Assembly (NCBI GenBank): GCA_030149365.1 | Contig: JASBRP010000030.1 | Span: forward strand, 1-64,000 | Direction: 5' to 3' | Length of the DNA stretch: 64,000 nucleotides | Source: Solimonas sp. | GTDB taxonomy: Bacteria; Pseudomonadota; Gammaproteobacteria; Nevskiales; Nevskiaceae | Translations under genes and position numbers: made by a program | The notes under the pieces: model-generated | What the model was told of the DNA's origin: nothing | What the model saw: only the letters and a program-made list of their open reading frames with translations | Databases searched by the model: none | In this document: piece after piece, positions 52,182 to 60,781 of the stretch | How the letters are laid out: every line of letters begins with the position of its first letter | Position numbering within the stretch: position 1 is the stretch's first letter

Positions 52182-52204
52182 AAAAAAGAGGCGCCAGGCG
52201 CCTC
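52182..52204 (-). terminator. Intrinsic terminator on the minus strand upstream of dapF-like gene
   Basis: On the minus strand GAGGCGCC-a-GGCGCCTC (52188-52204) is followed by a six-base T-run. No minus-strand gene ends next to it: the nearest is the P450 gene ending at 52801, with arr on the plus strand in between. It may end antisense read-through over arr or an unseen short RNA. Confidence 0.6.
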
Positions 52205-52304
52205 CCACAACCAATTTATATAGCACCCGGGGGCTTGCGGGAAGCCCCTATCGAGAGTTCAGCATCGGCGCCCTGCCAGAGTGGCAGTCAGCCTGGAGCA
52301 GGCA

Positions 52305-52706
52305 ATGACGGATTCGCAGACGTACTACCACGGCACGAAAGCCGACCTGAAGATGGGTGACCTGATCATGCCAGGCCATGCATCCAACTATGGAAAAAGA
52401 AAGAAAGCCGCTTTCGTTTATCTGACCGCCACCCTGGATGCGGCCATCTGGGGAGCCGAACTGGCCGCCGGTTTCGGCTCAGGCAGGATCTACGTCGTGG
52501 AACCTACGGGCCCCATCGAGAACGACCCCAATCTGACGGACAAGAAGTTCCCCGGTAATCCCACGAAGTCCTATCGCTCCCGGCACGGCTTCCGGGTGAT
52601 CGGCGAAGTGACCGAGTGGGAGGGACACTCTCCGGAACGACTCAAGCAAATGCGCGACGGGATCGAAGAACTGGAGCGACGAGGCATCGAGGCGATCGAG
52701 GATTGA
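52305..52706 (+). CDS. arr: Rifampin ADP-ribosyltransferase
   Basis: 133 residues from ATG 52305. Matches Arr along its length: YYHGTKADLKMGDLIMPGHA, YLTATLDAAIWGAELAAGFG, GRIYVVEPTGPIENDPNLTD, KKFPGNPTKSYRSRHGFRVI and EVTEWEGHSPERLKQMRDGI. Arr transfers ADP-ribose from NAD to the C23 hydroxyl of rifampin and inactivates it. The family keeps the His-Tyr-Asp triad, and this copy has the expected HGT and YLTAT segments. Single gene with a possible promoter TATATA near 52217. Confidence 0.93.
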   Translation: MTDSQTYYHGTKADLKMGDLIMPGHASNYGKRKKAAFVYLTATLDAAIWGAELAAGFGSGRIYVVEPTGPIENDPNLTDKKFPGNPTKSYRSRHGFRVIGEVTEWEGHSPERLKQMRDGIEELERRGIEAIED

Positions 52707-52766
52707 AGCCCCCGGTATTCGATCCGTGGCAGGCGACCCGCCGGAGGGCGCGGCCCCTCACCCCAA

Positions 52767-52792
52767 CCCTCTCCCCGCAAGCGGGGAGAGGG
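52767..52792. repeat. CCCTCTCCCCGC-aa-GCGGGGAGAGGG palindrome between arr and the P450 gene
   Basis: A 12-bp perfect stem with a 2-base loop at the meeting of two convergent genes. Same family as the copies at 20710, 42648, 54335, 54410, 56289, 56373 and 57498. Confidence 0.75.
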
Positions 52793-52800
52793 GGAAAGGC

Positions 52801-54168
52801 TCAGCGGCTCTCGAAACGCAGCTTCAGGTTCTGGGGCGCCATGGTAAACGCGAAGCTCTCTTCCACTGGCCGATCGTCTGCCAAGCGGATGCGGAATTCG
52901 CGTGCCAGCATACTGGCGACCATACGGATTTCCAGTTGCGCGAGATTGCGCCCGGGGCAAAGGCGCGGGCCATGGCCGAAGGCCAGCGGCGCGCGGGTGA
53001 CGTAGCTGGGCTGCGGTAAGAGCCAACGCTCGGGTCGGAAGCCCGGCTCGCCGGGGAACTCGATGGGGTCTGCAGCAGCGGGGCGGGTGACCAGCACCAG
53101 GTCGGTACCGGCGGGCACGGCGTAGCCGCCCAGTTCCACGTCCACGTTTGCGTGCAGGAAGAATACGGGCGCCACGGGCTTGAGGCGGAAGGTCTCGCTC
53201 ATGACGGCATCCAGGTAGGGACGCTCTGCCCCGCCCTGCACCGCTTCCTCATGCAGGCGCTCCTGCGCCTCCGGATTCTGCGCGAGGAAGTACATCATCC
53301 AGGCCAGCGTCATGGCGGTGGTGTCTTCGCCGGCCACCAGCGTGCCGAGGGCGTTGCTGAAGATGTCGTTGTCGCTGAAGACGGAGCCGTCTTCGTCGCG
53401 CGTGACGAGCAGGGCATCGATGAGGTTGGTGGGGCGCTCGGCGAGGCAGGGATCGGCGGCGATGCGTTTGCGGGCATCGGCGATCAGGCTCTCGATGTAC
53501 CCACGTACGCCGGCGAGATCAGCGTCGAGTTGCCGGTCTGCCCTGAGCTTGAACCAGCGCCAGTAGGGGAACGGAATGTGGGCGCGGCGGCTGACCTGGG
53601 GGAGGATGCGGCTCAGGTGTTTCTGGATGGGGTCTTCGTGCGTCTCCAGGGCGTTGGCGTCGTAGCCGAAGGCGAAGCGGGTGGTGACATCCAGCGTGTA
53701 GCGCATGACGTCGTCCAGTACGGTCACCGGCTGGCCGCTGTCGGCGGCGCGCTGCCACAGGCCCTGCAGGCGCGCGGTGATGACGTCCAGCTTCGGCAGG
53801 AAGGGCGCCATGTGGTGGATGTTGAGCGCGCGCATGAAGACGCGGCGCTGGCGGCGCCAGGTTTCGCCCTCCGAGGAGAACAGTGAGGTGAGACCCATGT
53901 CGGAGATGATGCGGTGAAAGGCGGGAAAGCGCGCGAAGTTCTCGGGGCGCTCGCGCAGCACGCGGCGACAGAGCTCGATATCGGCGATGACCATGAGCGG
54001 CTTGCCGGCGAAGCGCAGCCGATACAACGGGCCGTATTGCTCTACCCAGCGCTCCAGCACCTGGTGCATGCGGCCCTGCCCCAGTTGCGGCAGGTTGCCC
54101 AGCAGCGGCCAGCCGCGCGGACCGGGGAGGTCCGTCAGGGGCTTGGGCGGCGGCGGGGAGTCGGGCAT
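52801..54168 (-). CDS. Cytochrome P450
   Basis: 455 residues, no signal or anchor. Heme-binding LAFGHGPRLCPGRNLAQ (Cys ligand), I-helix AGEDTTAMTLAWM with the acid-alcohol pair, K-helix ExxR in MSETFRL, and a Pro-rich N-terminus LTDLPGPRGWPLLGNLPQ. A soluble-type P450; redox partners are not adjacent. It hydroxylates an unknown hydrophobic substrate. Followed by a 3' palindrome and then convergent arr. Confidence 0.92.
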   Translation of the reverse strand: MPDSPPPPKPLTDLPGPRGWPLLGNLPQLGQGRMHQVLERWVEQYGPLYRLRFAGKPLMVIADIELCRRVLRERPENFARFPAFHRIISDMGLTSLFSSEGETWRRQRRVFMRALNIHHMAPFLPKLDVITARLQGLWQRAADSGQPVTVLDDVMRYTLDVTTRFAFGYDANALETHEDPIQKHLSRILPQVSRRAHIPFPYWRWFKLRADRQLDADLAGVRGYIESLIADARKRIAADPCLAERPTNLIDALLVTRDEDGSVFSDNDIFSNALGTLVAGEDTTAMTLAWMMYFLAQNPEAQERLHEEAVQGGAERPYLDAVMSETFRLKPVAPVFFLHANVDVELGGYAVPAGTDLVLVTRPAAADPIEFPGEPGFRPERWLLPQPSYVTRAPLAFGHGPRLCPGRNLAQLEIRMVASMLAREFRIRLADDRPVEESFAFTMAPQNLKLRFESR

Positions 54169-54334
54169 TTGTCGAGGGCCGCGCGTGGTGGGGGCGGCTT
54201 CGATTCTAGGCTTGCGAGGGGCGCGATGCTGAGGCGGGAGTCTCAGGTTGGGCGTGCTTTTATGGGTTCAGATGAGGTATGGGGATTGAGCGGGATTTGA
54301 GACTGTGGGCGTCCCCTCTCCCACCCTTCGGGCA

Positions 54335-54357
54335 CCCTCTCCCGCAGGGGGAGAGGG
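54335..54357. repeat. CCCTCTCCC/GGGAGAGGG palindrome between P450 and rsuA
   Basis: Perfect 9-bp stem (54335-54343 with 54349-54357) in the 280-base gap before the P450 start. It is the left member of two palindromes in this gap; the rest of the gap shows no gene. Confidence 0.65.
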
Positions 54358-54409
54358 TTGGGGATGAAAGCACTGCTGGATGCATGACCGCACTACCCCC
54401 TCACCCTGA

Positions 54410-54436
54410 CCCTCTCCCCGCAGGCGGGGAGAGGGG
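54410..54436. repeat. CCCTCTCCCCGC/GCGGGGAGAGGG palindrome after rsuA
   Basis: Perfect 12-bp stem with a 3-base loop, 12 bases beyond the rsuA stop on the minus strand. Probably its 3'-end hairpin; same family as 52767. Confidence 0.72.
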
Positions 54437-54448
54437 ATAACTTAGGGC

Positions 54449-55150
54449 TTAGCGACCAAACAAGGTCTCGATGTCTTCAGGGCCGAGCTGACGCCACTGG
54501 CCGCTGGGCAAATCTTGCAGGGACAGGCCGCCGATGCGGGCACGGTGAAGAGCGTTCACGTGGTTGCCGACGGCGGCGAACATGCGGCGGACCTGGTGGT
54601 AGCGGCCTTCGGTCAGCGTGAGGCGGGCATGTCGCGGGCCCAGGGTTTCCATCTGGGCCGGAGCCAGGGGAGTTTCCTCCGACTCCAGCATCAGTTCGCC
54701 GCTGGCGAAGATCGCGGCTTCATCGCCGCGCAGGTCCTGGGCGAGCTGGACTTCGTAGATCTTGTGGAGGCCGGACTTGGGCGAGACGATGCGGTGCAGC
54801 AGGGCGCCGTCGTCGGTCATCAGCAGCAGGCCGCTGGTGTCGCGGTCCAGGCGGCCTACCGTGGATAGCAGCGGCGAGCGCTCGCGGAAGCGCGGCGGCA
54901 GCAGCTCGTAGATCAGTTGCCCGCGATCCTTGGTGGAACAGGTGTAGCCGGTGGGCTTGTGCAGCATCAGCGTCAGGCCGGCGGGCGGGTCCAGGGGCTC
55001 GCCGTCGATACGGATGGCGGCGTGCTCCACCTTGTCGTCGGCATACAGCACCTCGCCCTCGGCGTCGGTGATGCGGCCCTCGCGGAACAGGGCGGTGACG
55101 TCCCTGCGGCTGCCGTAGCCCAGGTTGGCGATCAGCTTCACCAACCTCAC
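54449..55150 (-). CDS. rsuA: 16S rRNA pseudouridine(516) synthase
   Basis: 233 residues. S4-like N-terminus (MRLVKLIANLGYGSRRDVTA), catalytic TVGRLDRDTSGLLLMTDDG with the Asp, and IVSPKSGLHKIYEVQLA and RYHQVRRMFAAVGNHVNAL, matching RsuA/RluE. Makes pseudouridine in 16S rRNA. Its start overlaps the rsmC stop by 4 bases, so the two rRNA-modifying genes are coupled. Confidence 0.9.
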   Translation of the reverse strand: MRLVKLIANLGYGSRRDVTALFREGRITDAEGEVLYADDKVEHAAIRIDGEPLDPPAGLTLMLHKPTGYTCSTKDRGQLIYELLPPRFRERSPLLSTVGRLDRDTSGLLLMTDDGALLHRIVSPKSGLHKIYEVQLAQDLRGDEAAIFASGELMLESEETPLAPAQMETLGPRHARLTLTEGRYHQVRRMFAAVGNHVNALHRARIGGLSLQDLPSGQWRQLGPEDIETLFGR

Positions 55151-56208
55151 GGCCGACGCCTCGGGCTGCGCGCCTCGACGACCTTGAAGCCACCTTGCTG
55201 GGCGACGCTGCGGACGTCGGCGAAGTAGTCGTCCAGCGCCCGCTCGTAGGGCAGGTGCCGGTTGGCAACCATCCAGAAGCGGCCACCGGGATTGAGCGCC
55301 TGCGCGGCCGCGGCGATGAAGCTGCGGCCGATGTCGGGGCGCTCTTCGCCGCCCTGGGCGTGGAAGGGCGGATTGCTGACGATGCTGTCGTAGCGGCGCG
55401 GCAGGCCGAGGGTGACGTCATGCCAGAAGAACTCCGGCGTCATCCGCGCGGACCGCAGGTTGAGCCTGGCCATGGCCAAGGCGCGTGACTGGGCCTCGTA
55501 GAGGTCCAGCGCGGTGATCCGCGGGCAGCGCTCCAGCAGCTCGGCGCTGAGATAGCCGTAGCCGGCGCCGAGATCGGCGGCGTGGCCGGAGAGATCGGCG
55601 GGCAGGTTGGCGGCGAGCAGGGCGGAGGTGGCGTCGACGCGGTCCCAGGCGAAGACGCCGGGGCGGCTCGTGAAGCGGCCACCGAGGATCGGGCGCGGGG
55701 CATCCAGGCTCGCCCACTCTTCGGCCAGCGCGGTGTCGGCGGGACCTTGTAGCGGGGCGGTCCAGAAGACGCGGCATTTGCGCTTGGAGCGGTTGCTGAC
55801 ACCGCCGGCCAGCCGGCCCAGGTCATCCTCGCCGGTGCGGGCGCCTTCATCGTTGCGCATGCAGGCCAGCACGCGGCCACCGGGAGCGCAGCGGGCGACG
55901 GCCTGGGCAAACAGCGCGCGGGCTTCCTGGCGCTGGCGCGGCGGCAGCAGCAGCACCAGGGGATAGCGGCGCGACGGGTCCAGCGATTCGAGCTCGACGG
56001 TTGGCAGGCCGGCTTGCGTCAGGGCATCGGCGGCGGGCTTGAACTCCTGCTCGCAGACCAAGCCGGGGCGCGGTGCCTGGCGCAGGGCGAGGCCGACCTG
56101 GGCACGCAGGAACAGGGCGCCGCCTTCGGCCGGCCAGTCCAGCAGGCCATCGGCGAGGGGCTGGAAAAGGGTGGCCAGGGTGTCGTCGGTGTAACGGTCA
56201 AGACTCAT
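55147..56208 (-). CDS. rsmC: 16S rRNA m2G1207 methyltransferase (RsmC-type)
   Basis: 353 residues with the double-domain RsmC layout: an N-terminal degenerate methyltransferase domain and a C-terminal one with AADLGAGYGYLSAELLERCP (SAM motif I) and SIVSNPPFHAQGG (NPPF catalytic motif IV). It methylates guanine at the small subunit. It is the upstream member of a two-gene rRNA-modification operon with rsuA. Confidence 0.88.
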   Translation of the reverse strand: MSLDRYTDDTLATLFQPLADGLLDWPAEGGALFLRAQVGLALRQAPRPGLVCEQEFKPAADALTQAGLPTVELESLDPSRRYPLVLLLPPRQRQEARALFAQAVARCAPGGRVLACMRNDEGARTGEDDLGRLAGGVSNRSKRKCRVFWTAPLQGPADTALAEEWASLDAPRPILGGRFTSRPGVFAWDRVDATSALLAANLPADLSGHAADLGAGYGYLSAELLERCPRITALDLYEAQSRALAMARLNLRSARMTPEFFWHDVTLGLPRRYDSIVSNPPFHAQGGEERPDIGRSFIAAAAQALNPGGRFWMVANRHLPYERALDDYFADVRSVAQQGGFKVVEARSPRRRP

Positions 56209-56288
56209 CGCGGGAGACGTGGGAAGGCAGTCATCGCGCGGATTCTTTCAGAAAGCGGGGGGCGGCGCTTTCTGCGGTGGTGAGCAAG

Positions 56289-56311
56289 CCCTCTTCCGCG
56301 AGGGAAGAGGG
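56289..56311. repeat. CCCTCTTCC/GGAAGAGGG palindrome
   Basis: A 9-bp stem in the gap between rsmC and the MBL-fold gene, a variant of the window's CCCTCTCCC family. Confidence 0.55.
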
Positions 56312-56372
56312 TTGGCGTGGCTTGCAGCTTGAGAGTGCGATGCGAGACGCAGCTTTGCGCCCCTCACCCCAA

Positions 56373-56398
56373 CCCTCTGCCCGCACGCGGGGAGAGGG
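56373..56398. repeat. CCCTCTGCCCGC/GCGGGGAGAGGG palindrome after the MBL-fold gene
   Basis: A nearly perfect 12-bp palindrome 15 bases past the MBL-fold gene stop. Probably its 3'-end hairpin; same family as 54410. Confidence 0.6.
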
Positions 56399-56412
56399 AG
56401 AAGGCTCAGGGA

Positions 56413-57474
56413 TCAACGCAACTGGGTCACTGTTGGCTCGCCGCCGGCCAGCGGTAGCTCCACCAGCATACCGTCTCGGGCCAGGGCGATGCCCTGGGGG
56501 CGAATGTCGCTGACGCCGGCGAGGAAGCGGCGCTCCAGGGCCTTGGGCGGCGGCGGGGTCAGGTGGTACATCAGCAGCAGCTTGGCGCCGGCCTCGTTGG
56601 CGACCTCGGCGGCCTCCACGGGGCTGGTGTGGTAGTCGGGGATGTCGTGGAAGACCTTGCGCAGGCGCGGACGGTTCAGCGACTCGGCGGTGGCGGCGAG
56701 GCGCGCGACCATCTCCTGGTTCTGGGCCTCGTGCGCGAGCAGGTCCACGCCCTTGGACGCGGCAACGACGCGCGCATCCTTGGTGGTGTCGCCGCTGATG
56801 ACGATGGAGCGGCCCTTGTAGTCGAAGCGGTAGCCGACGGCGGGATGGATCGGCGCGTGCGACACCGGGAAGATGCTGACGCGCAGGTCGCCGTCGGTGA
56901 ACAGGGGCTGCAGACCTTCGCCGAGCTGGGCGGTGATGGGCTTCATGTGGCCGTACTCGGGCTTCAGCATCTCGGCGCCGTGATGGGCCACGCGGTAGCC
57001 GTGGTCCAGCTCGTAGGCCTGGCCGAAACCGCTCACCACCTTCTCCACGCCCTCCGGGCCGTAGACCGGCAGCGGACCGGGGCGGCCAGCGACCCAGGTC
57101 TGCATGTCGAACTCGCCGAGGTCGCCGATGTGGTCGGAGTGGAAATGCGTGAGCAGCACGCCGCCGATGCGATCACCAGGGATGCGCAGCAGGGCCAGGC
57201 GGTTCCAGGAGCCGGAGCCGGTGTCCACCACGTAGAACTTGCCGCCCGCGATCACGGCGAGGCAGGGGCGGGCGCGGTCTTCCGACGGAAACGGCGAGGA
57301 GCTGCCGCAGACCAGCAGGCGCATGGCGTCGTCGGCGAACAGCGCCTGGCGGTCGCTGTTGTCCATGTTGCGCTTCATGACGGCGCCGACCAGGCGGTCC
57401 TGCACGGCGGGAACCTGGAGGGCGGCGAAGGCGGCCAGCGCGAGGACGATGAGGGCGAGGAGAAGTTTCTTCAC
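56413..57474 (-). CDS. Membrane-anchored MBL-fold metallohydrolase
   Basis: 353 residues. N-terminal signal or anchor (LLLALIVLALAAFAAL) followed by a metallo-beta-lactamase fold: LLTHFHSDHIGD (HxHxDH), VSHAPIHPAVG and SGDTTKD, with a late His in YHTSPVEAAEV. Related to RNase Z/arylsulfatase-type hydrolases acting outside the cytoplasm. Two zinc sites should be complete. Function is not known more exactly. Confidence 0.87.
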   Translation of the reverse strand: MKKLLLALIVLALAAFAALQVPAVQDRLVGAVMKRNMDNSDRQALFADDAMRLLVCGSSSPFPSEDRARPCLAVIAGGKFYVVDTGSGSWNRLALLRIPGDRIGGVLLTHFHSDHIGDLGEFDMQTWVAGRPGPLPVYGPEGVEKVVSGFGQAYELDHGYRVAHHGAEMLKPEYGHMKPITAQLGEGLQPLFTDGDLRVSIFPVSHAPIHPAVGYRFDYKGRSIVISGDTTKDARVVAASKGVDLLAHEAQNQEMVARLAATAESLNRPRLRKVFHDIPDYHTSPVEAAEVANEAGAKLLLMYHLTPPPPKALERRFLAGVSDIRPQGIALARDGMLVELPLAGGEPTVTQLR

Positions 57475-57497
57475 GGTGCGGCTCCAGCGTCAGCAAA

Positions 57498-57528
57498 GCC
57501 CCTCTCCCACCGGGAGACGGGAAAAGGG
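57498..57528. repeat. Imperfect CCCTCTCCC-type palindrome after the SDR gene
   Basis: CCCCTCTCCCaccgggagacgggaaaaggg lies between the SDR stop and the MBL-fold start. A decayed member of the window's palindrome family. Confidence 0.5.
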
Positions 57529-57536
57529 TTGGTTAC

Positions 57537-58394
57537 TTAAGCAGCCTTCTTCTTCGCCGTGAGCGGCTTGGCCGACTGCTTCAGGAAGCGGTCCAGCAGC
57601 CAGGGCGCGACGCGCTTGGTCCAGTAGCCAGAGACGGCATCGCGGCCGACGACGACGATGGCGCGGTTGCGGCGGATGCCATCGAGCGTGCGGCGGGCGA
57701 CGGTCTCGGCCTGGAGGTTGTTGGTCTTGAACCAGTTCTGGATGAAGGCCTGCGTGCGCGGCGTGTCCATGCGGCCGAACAACTGCACCTTGGAGGCAAT
57801 GGGCGTCTGCACGAAGCCGGGGCACACGGCGGTGACGCCGATGCCGGCGGCGGCGAGCTCGCTGCGCAGGCTCTCGGTGAAGCCGACCACGGCGGCCTTG
57901 GTGGCGACATAGCCGCCCAGGCCGGTGAAGCCAACCAGGCCGGCGCCGGAGGCGATGTTGACGATGTGGCCGCCACCCTCGCCGCGCGCGGAGCGCGCGA
58001 GCATGGCGGGCACCACGGCGTTGAGCACGCGCACCACGCCGAGCACGTTGATCTCGTGCAGACGGCGCCATTCGTGCATCGGCAGCTCGTGCATGAGGCC
58101 GCCGCTGACGATGCCGGCGCTGTTGATGACGACGTCGGCGGCGGAGCCCATGGCCTGGATCGCGGCGGGCAGTCGCGCGACGTCCTCGTCGTTCGCCACG
58201 TCGATGCTGACGGTCTGCACCTCGGCGGCACCGAGCGTGCGCAACGAGGCAGCGGCTTTCTCGAGCTGCTCGGCGCCACGCGCCACCAGCAGCAGACGCG
58301 CGCCGGGGCGCGCCAACTCCTCGGCCACGGCCAGGCCGATGCCGCTGGAGCCGCCGGTGATGACGCAGAGCTTGTTCCTGAAATCCTTGATCAT
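57537..58394 (-). CDS. Short-chain dehydrogenase/reductase
   Basis: 285 residues. Rossmann TGGSSGIGLAVAEEL near residue 14, catalytic NIASGAGLVGFTGLGGYVAT with Tyr-x-x-x-Lys (YVATK), and the extra C-terminal region common in large SDRs. The last residues are Lys-rich (LTAKKKAA). It acts on an unknown alcohol or ketone. Downstream of the DUF3604 operon on the same strand but with a gap of 96 bases. Confidence 0.88.
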   Translation of the reverse strand: MIKDFRNKLCVITGGSSGIGLAVAEELARPGARLLLVARGAEQLEKAAASLRTLGAAEVQTVSIDVANDEDVARLPAAIQAMGSAADVVINSAGIVSGGLMHELPMHEWRRLHEINVLGVVRVLNAVVPAMLARSARGEGGGHIVNIASGAGLVGFTGLGGYVATKAAVVGFTESLRSELAAAGIGVTAVCPGFVQTPIASKVQLFGRMDTPRTQAFIQNWFKTNNLQAETVARRTLDGIRRNRAIVVVGRDAVSGYWTKRVAPWLLDRFLKQSAKPLTAKKKAA

Positions 58395-58443
58395 GGGTGC
58401 TTCCTGAGTGCAGCGATTAATGGTCCAGGTCCGCTGGCGGCCC

Positions 58444-58475
58444 GCCCTTGCTTCGACAGGCTCAGCACGAGCGGG
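58444..58475. repeat. CTTCGACAGGCTCAGCACGAGCGG-type dispersed repeat
   Basis: GCCC...GGGC ends around a CTTCGACAGGCTCAGCACGA core in the gap between the SDR start and the DUF3604 stop. This sequence type is a common dispersed repeat in GC-rich proteobacteria. It may also be a 3'-end hairpin. Confidence 0.45.
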
Positions 58476-58490
58476 CTATGGGGTTCTGCT

Positions 58491-60773
58491 TTACTTGGCC
58501 CCGGCCCTGAGTGCGGCGGCGGGCGACTCGTACCAGACCGGCGAGGCCCAGGCGCGCTCTTCGATGGTGGCGAAGATGTTGCGGCCCTTGAACGTGCCGG
58601 GGCCGCCTTCCATGCGGCAGCAGCCTTCGAAGCCCTGCCAGCCGGTCTCGGCCGGGAAGACACCGTTGGCGGCGCTCAGCGCGGCGCAGTCCACGTTCTT
58701 GCTGACGCAGAGCTGGGTGCTCCAGCGGCAGCTCGGGATCTCGCGGGTGCGGGCGTACCAGTAGGCATCGCGTTCGCCGTGGAAGTCCGGGTCCTGCCAG
58801 GTGACGCAGAGCTGGTCGGGGTGGCTGCCGGCGTTGACGGAGCAGTCCGGCGCGGGACGGTCCACCGGGTGGGTGGTCTTCACGACGTTGTCGTAGGCGT
58901 GCACCTTGGGCGCGCCGCCGGCATCCAGCGTGCCCTTGACGATGTCGATGGCCTGCAGCGGCAGGCTGGGCTCGCTGCCGCCCGGGTCCTGCATGGCCCA
59001 GACGGTGATCCAGGGCGCGGTGGCGCCGTCCGGCTTCGGCGGCAGGTCGCCGCCCATCACGGCGCCGGTGGCGGCGGTGACGCTCTCGCCGCCCTGGGCC
59101 AGCTTCGCGCAGATGTCGGAGGGCGGTGGCGTCCAGCTGGCCTGCATGCGGATGCGCATGCGCGGGCCGGAGGTGCCGAAGGTCTCGCCGCGGTGCAGTG
59201 AGTCCCAGATCTGGCCGCGCGTGTTCTCCGCGGCCCAGACGCCAGCCAGGCCGCCCGTGCCGAAGCCGCGCGCGCGGTCGGTGAAGACGCGGTTGGTGCA
59301 GTGGTCGGGGTCGTTGGGGTCTTCGCTTTTCTTGTCGCAGGCCCAGACGCCGAGGTGGTCCTTGGGCTCGTCTTCCAGCACGCCGCCGTGTCCGGGGTAC
59401 ATCTTCTCGCGCACCATGCCGGGGGTGCCGTTGTGCGTGTCGGTGGAGGCGATGATGCCCTGGCGATAGGGGTTGATGCCCAGCACGCTGCGCAGGCTCA
59501 GGCCCTCGGCCATGATGTTGCGGAAGTAGTCCAGTGGCGTGGTGCAGTTGGCGGCGGGGCCGGAGGCGCCGTTGACGCCCGCGGTCTCGCAAACGCTGGT
59601 CAGGTAGGTGGGAGACTGCGTCAGCGAGCAGAAGCTGGGATCGCGCGAGGGGTCGCCGGTGCAGTACTTGGCGCAGGACGGCGGATCGCCCGGCAGGCCG
59701 GCGCAGACGTTCTTGGACAGCTCGAAGTCGCAGCTGCCCTCTTCGCCGCTGAGGTAGTTGCCCTCCAGGCCCACGGCGCATTCCGAGCCGCCCTTGTGCT
59801 GGTAGATCTCGAACACGCGGTCGTAACCGCGGCGCATCTCGGCGTCGCCACGCGTCAGCGCGACGCCGTCGCGGCCCGGCGGCAGGCCGGTGGCGAAATC
59901 ACGCGGCATGAAGAAGCGGCCGTCGGACAGGTTGGCGCTGTGCGGGATGGTCAGCGCCTTGCAGTCCTTGACCTTGCCGCACTCGGTGTTCAGGTGGTCG
60001 AACAGCATCCACTCGTCGTTGACGTTGCGGTCGTCGATGCCGCTGGTCAGCGATACGGAGCTGAAGACGGTGTCCGGCACCTCGTCGGCGTTGCCGCGGA
60101 AGATGATGTTCCGGTGCAGCATCTGGCCGCGCTTGTTGGAGCTGAACTCGTAGCCGTGCATGGTGGTGAAGCTGCAGGGCACGTATTCCTCGTCGGTGAT
60201 GGCGCGCTCCTGCGCCCAGGCGGTGCGGTCGGTGGGGCTCTCGGCCAGCAGGGTCTGGATCAGGATCTGGAACGGCGTGGTGGTGCCTTCGACGAAGGCG
60301 CGGATGTTGCCGCGGATGTTGTTGCCGATGATGTTGCAGACCGGGTTGGTGCCGGGCGGCAACGCGCCGCCGGCCTCGCAGATCAGCTCGAAGGCGCCGA
60401 GGAATTCGGCGTGGTCGGTGATTGCGACGAAATCCAGCGGACGGTCCAGGGTCTCGAAGTGGACCGGGGTGTCGGGGTCCGTATCGCCCGCCGGGTAGCC
60501 GGCGGGCTCGCCCTTGGCGAAGCGGATGGCCTCGCGCGGGCCATTGATGGAGTTGAAGAAGTAGGTGTCGAAGGAGAAGCTGGTGTGCACGTGCAGGTCG
60601 CCGTACAGCGCCTGCTTGCGGCCCGGCAGCACCGGCCCGCACTCACCCTGGACGGTGCCTGGCGGATTCTCCGTGGGCGGCTCGCTGCCACCCGACGGCG
60701 CCTCGGAGCGGCCGCAGGCCGCGAGCAGCAGGGCCAGGGCCGGCACCGCGTAACGCATCAGGGTTCTTTTCAT
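58491..60773 (-). CDS. DUF3604 lipoprotein with PHP-like metal site
   Basis: 760 residues from ATG 60773, AGGAG 5 bases upstream. Lipoprotein signal LALLLAAC (Cys20). Metal motifs of the PHP type: YGDLHVHTSFSFDTYFFN, FVAITDHAEFLGAFE, IASTDTHNGTPGM. Many cysteines suggest a periplasmic location. DUF3604 members are probable phosphodiesterases or hydrolases of unknown substrate. Last gene of the ppiC-hupE-DUF3604 operon; 8 bases separate it from HupE. Confidence 0.88.
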   Translation of the reverse strand: MKRTLMRYAVPALALLLAACGRSEAPSGGSEPPTENPPGTVQGECGPVLPGRKQALYGDLHVHTSFSFDTYFFNSINGPREAIRFAKGEPAGYPAGDTDPDTPVHFETLDRPLDFVAITDHAEFLGAFELICEAGGALPPGTNPVCNIIGNNIRGNIRAFVEGTTTPFQILIQTLLAESPTDRTAWAQERAITDEEYVPCSFTTMHGYEFSSNKRGQMLHRNIIFRGNADEVPDTVFSSVSLTSGIDDRNVNDEWMLFDHLNTECGKVKDCKALTIPHSANLSDGRFFMPRDFATGLPPGRDGVALTRGDAEMRRGYDRVFEIYQHKGGSECAVGLEGNYLSGEEGSCDFELSKNVCAGLPGDPPSCAKYCTGDPSRDPSFCSLTQSPTYLTSVCETAGVNGASGPAANCTTPLDYFRNIMAEGLSLRSVLGINPYRQGIIASTDTHNGTPGMVREKMYPGHGGVLEDEPKDHLGVWACDKKSEDPNDPDHCTNRVFTDRARGFGTGGLAGVWAAENTRGQIWDSLHRGETFGTSGPRMRIRMQASWTPPPSDICAKLAQGGESVTAATGAVMGGDLPPKPDGATAPWITVWAMQDPGGSEPSLPLQAIDIVKGTLDAGGAPKVHAYDNVVKTTHPVDRPAPDCSVNAGSHPDQLCVTWQDPDFHGERDAYWYARTREIPSCRWSTQLCVSKNVDCAALSAANGVFPAETGWQGFEGCCRMEGGPGTFKGRNIFATIEERAWASPVWYESPAAALRAGAK

Positions 60774-60781
60774 GGTTCTCC

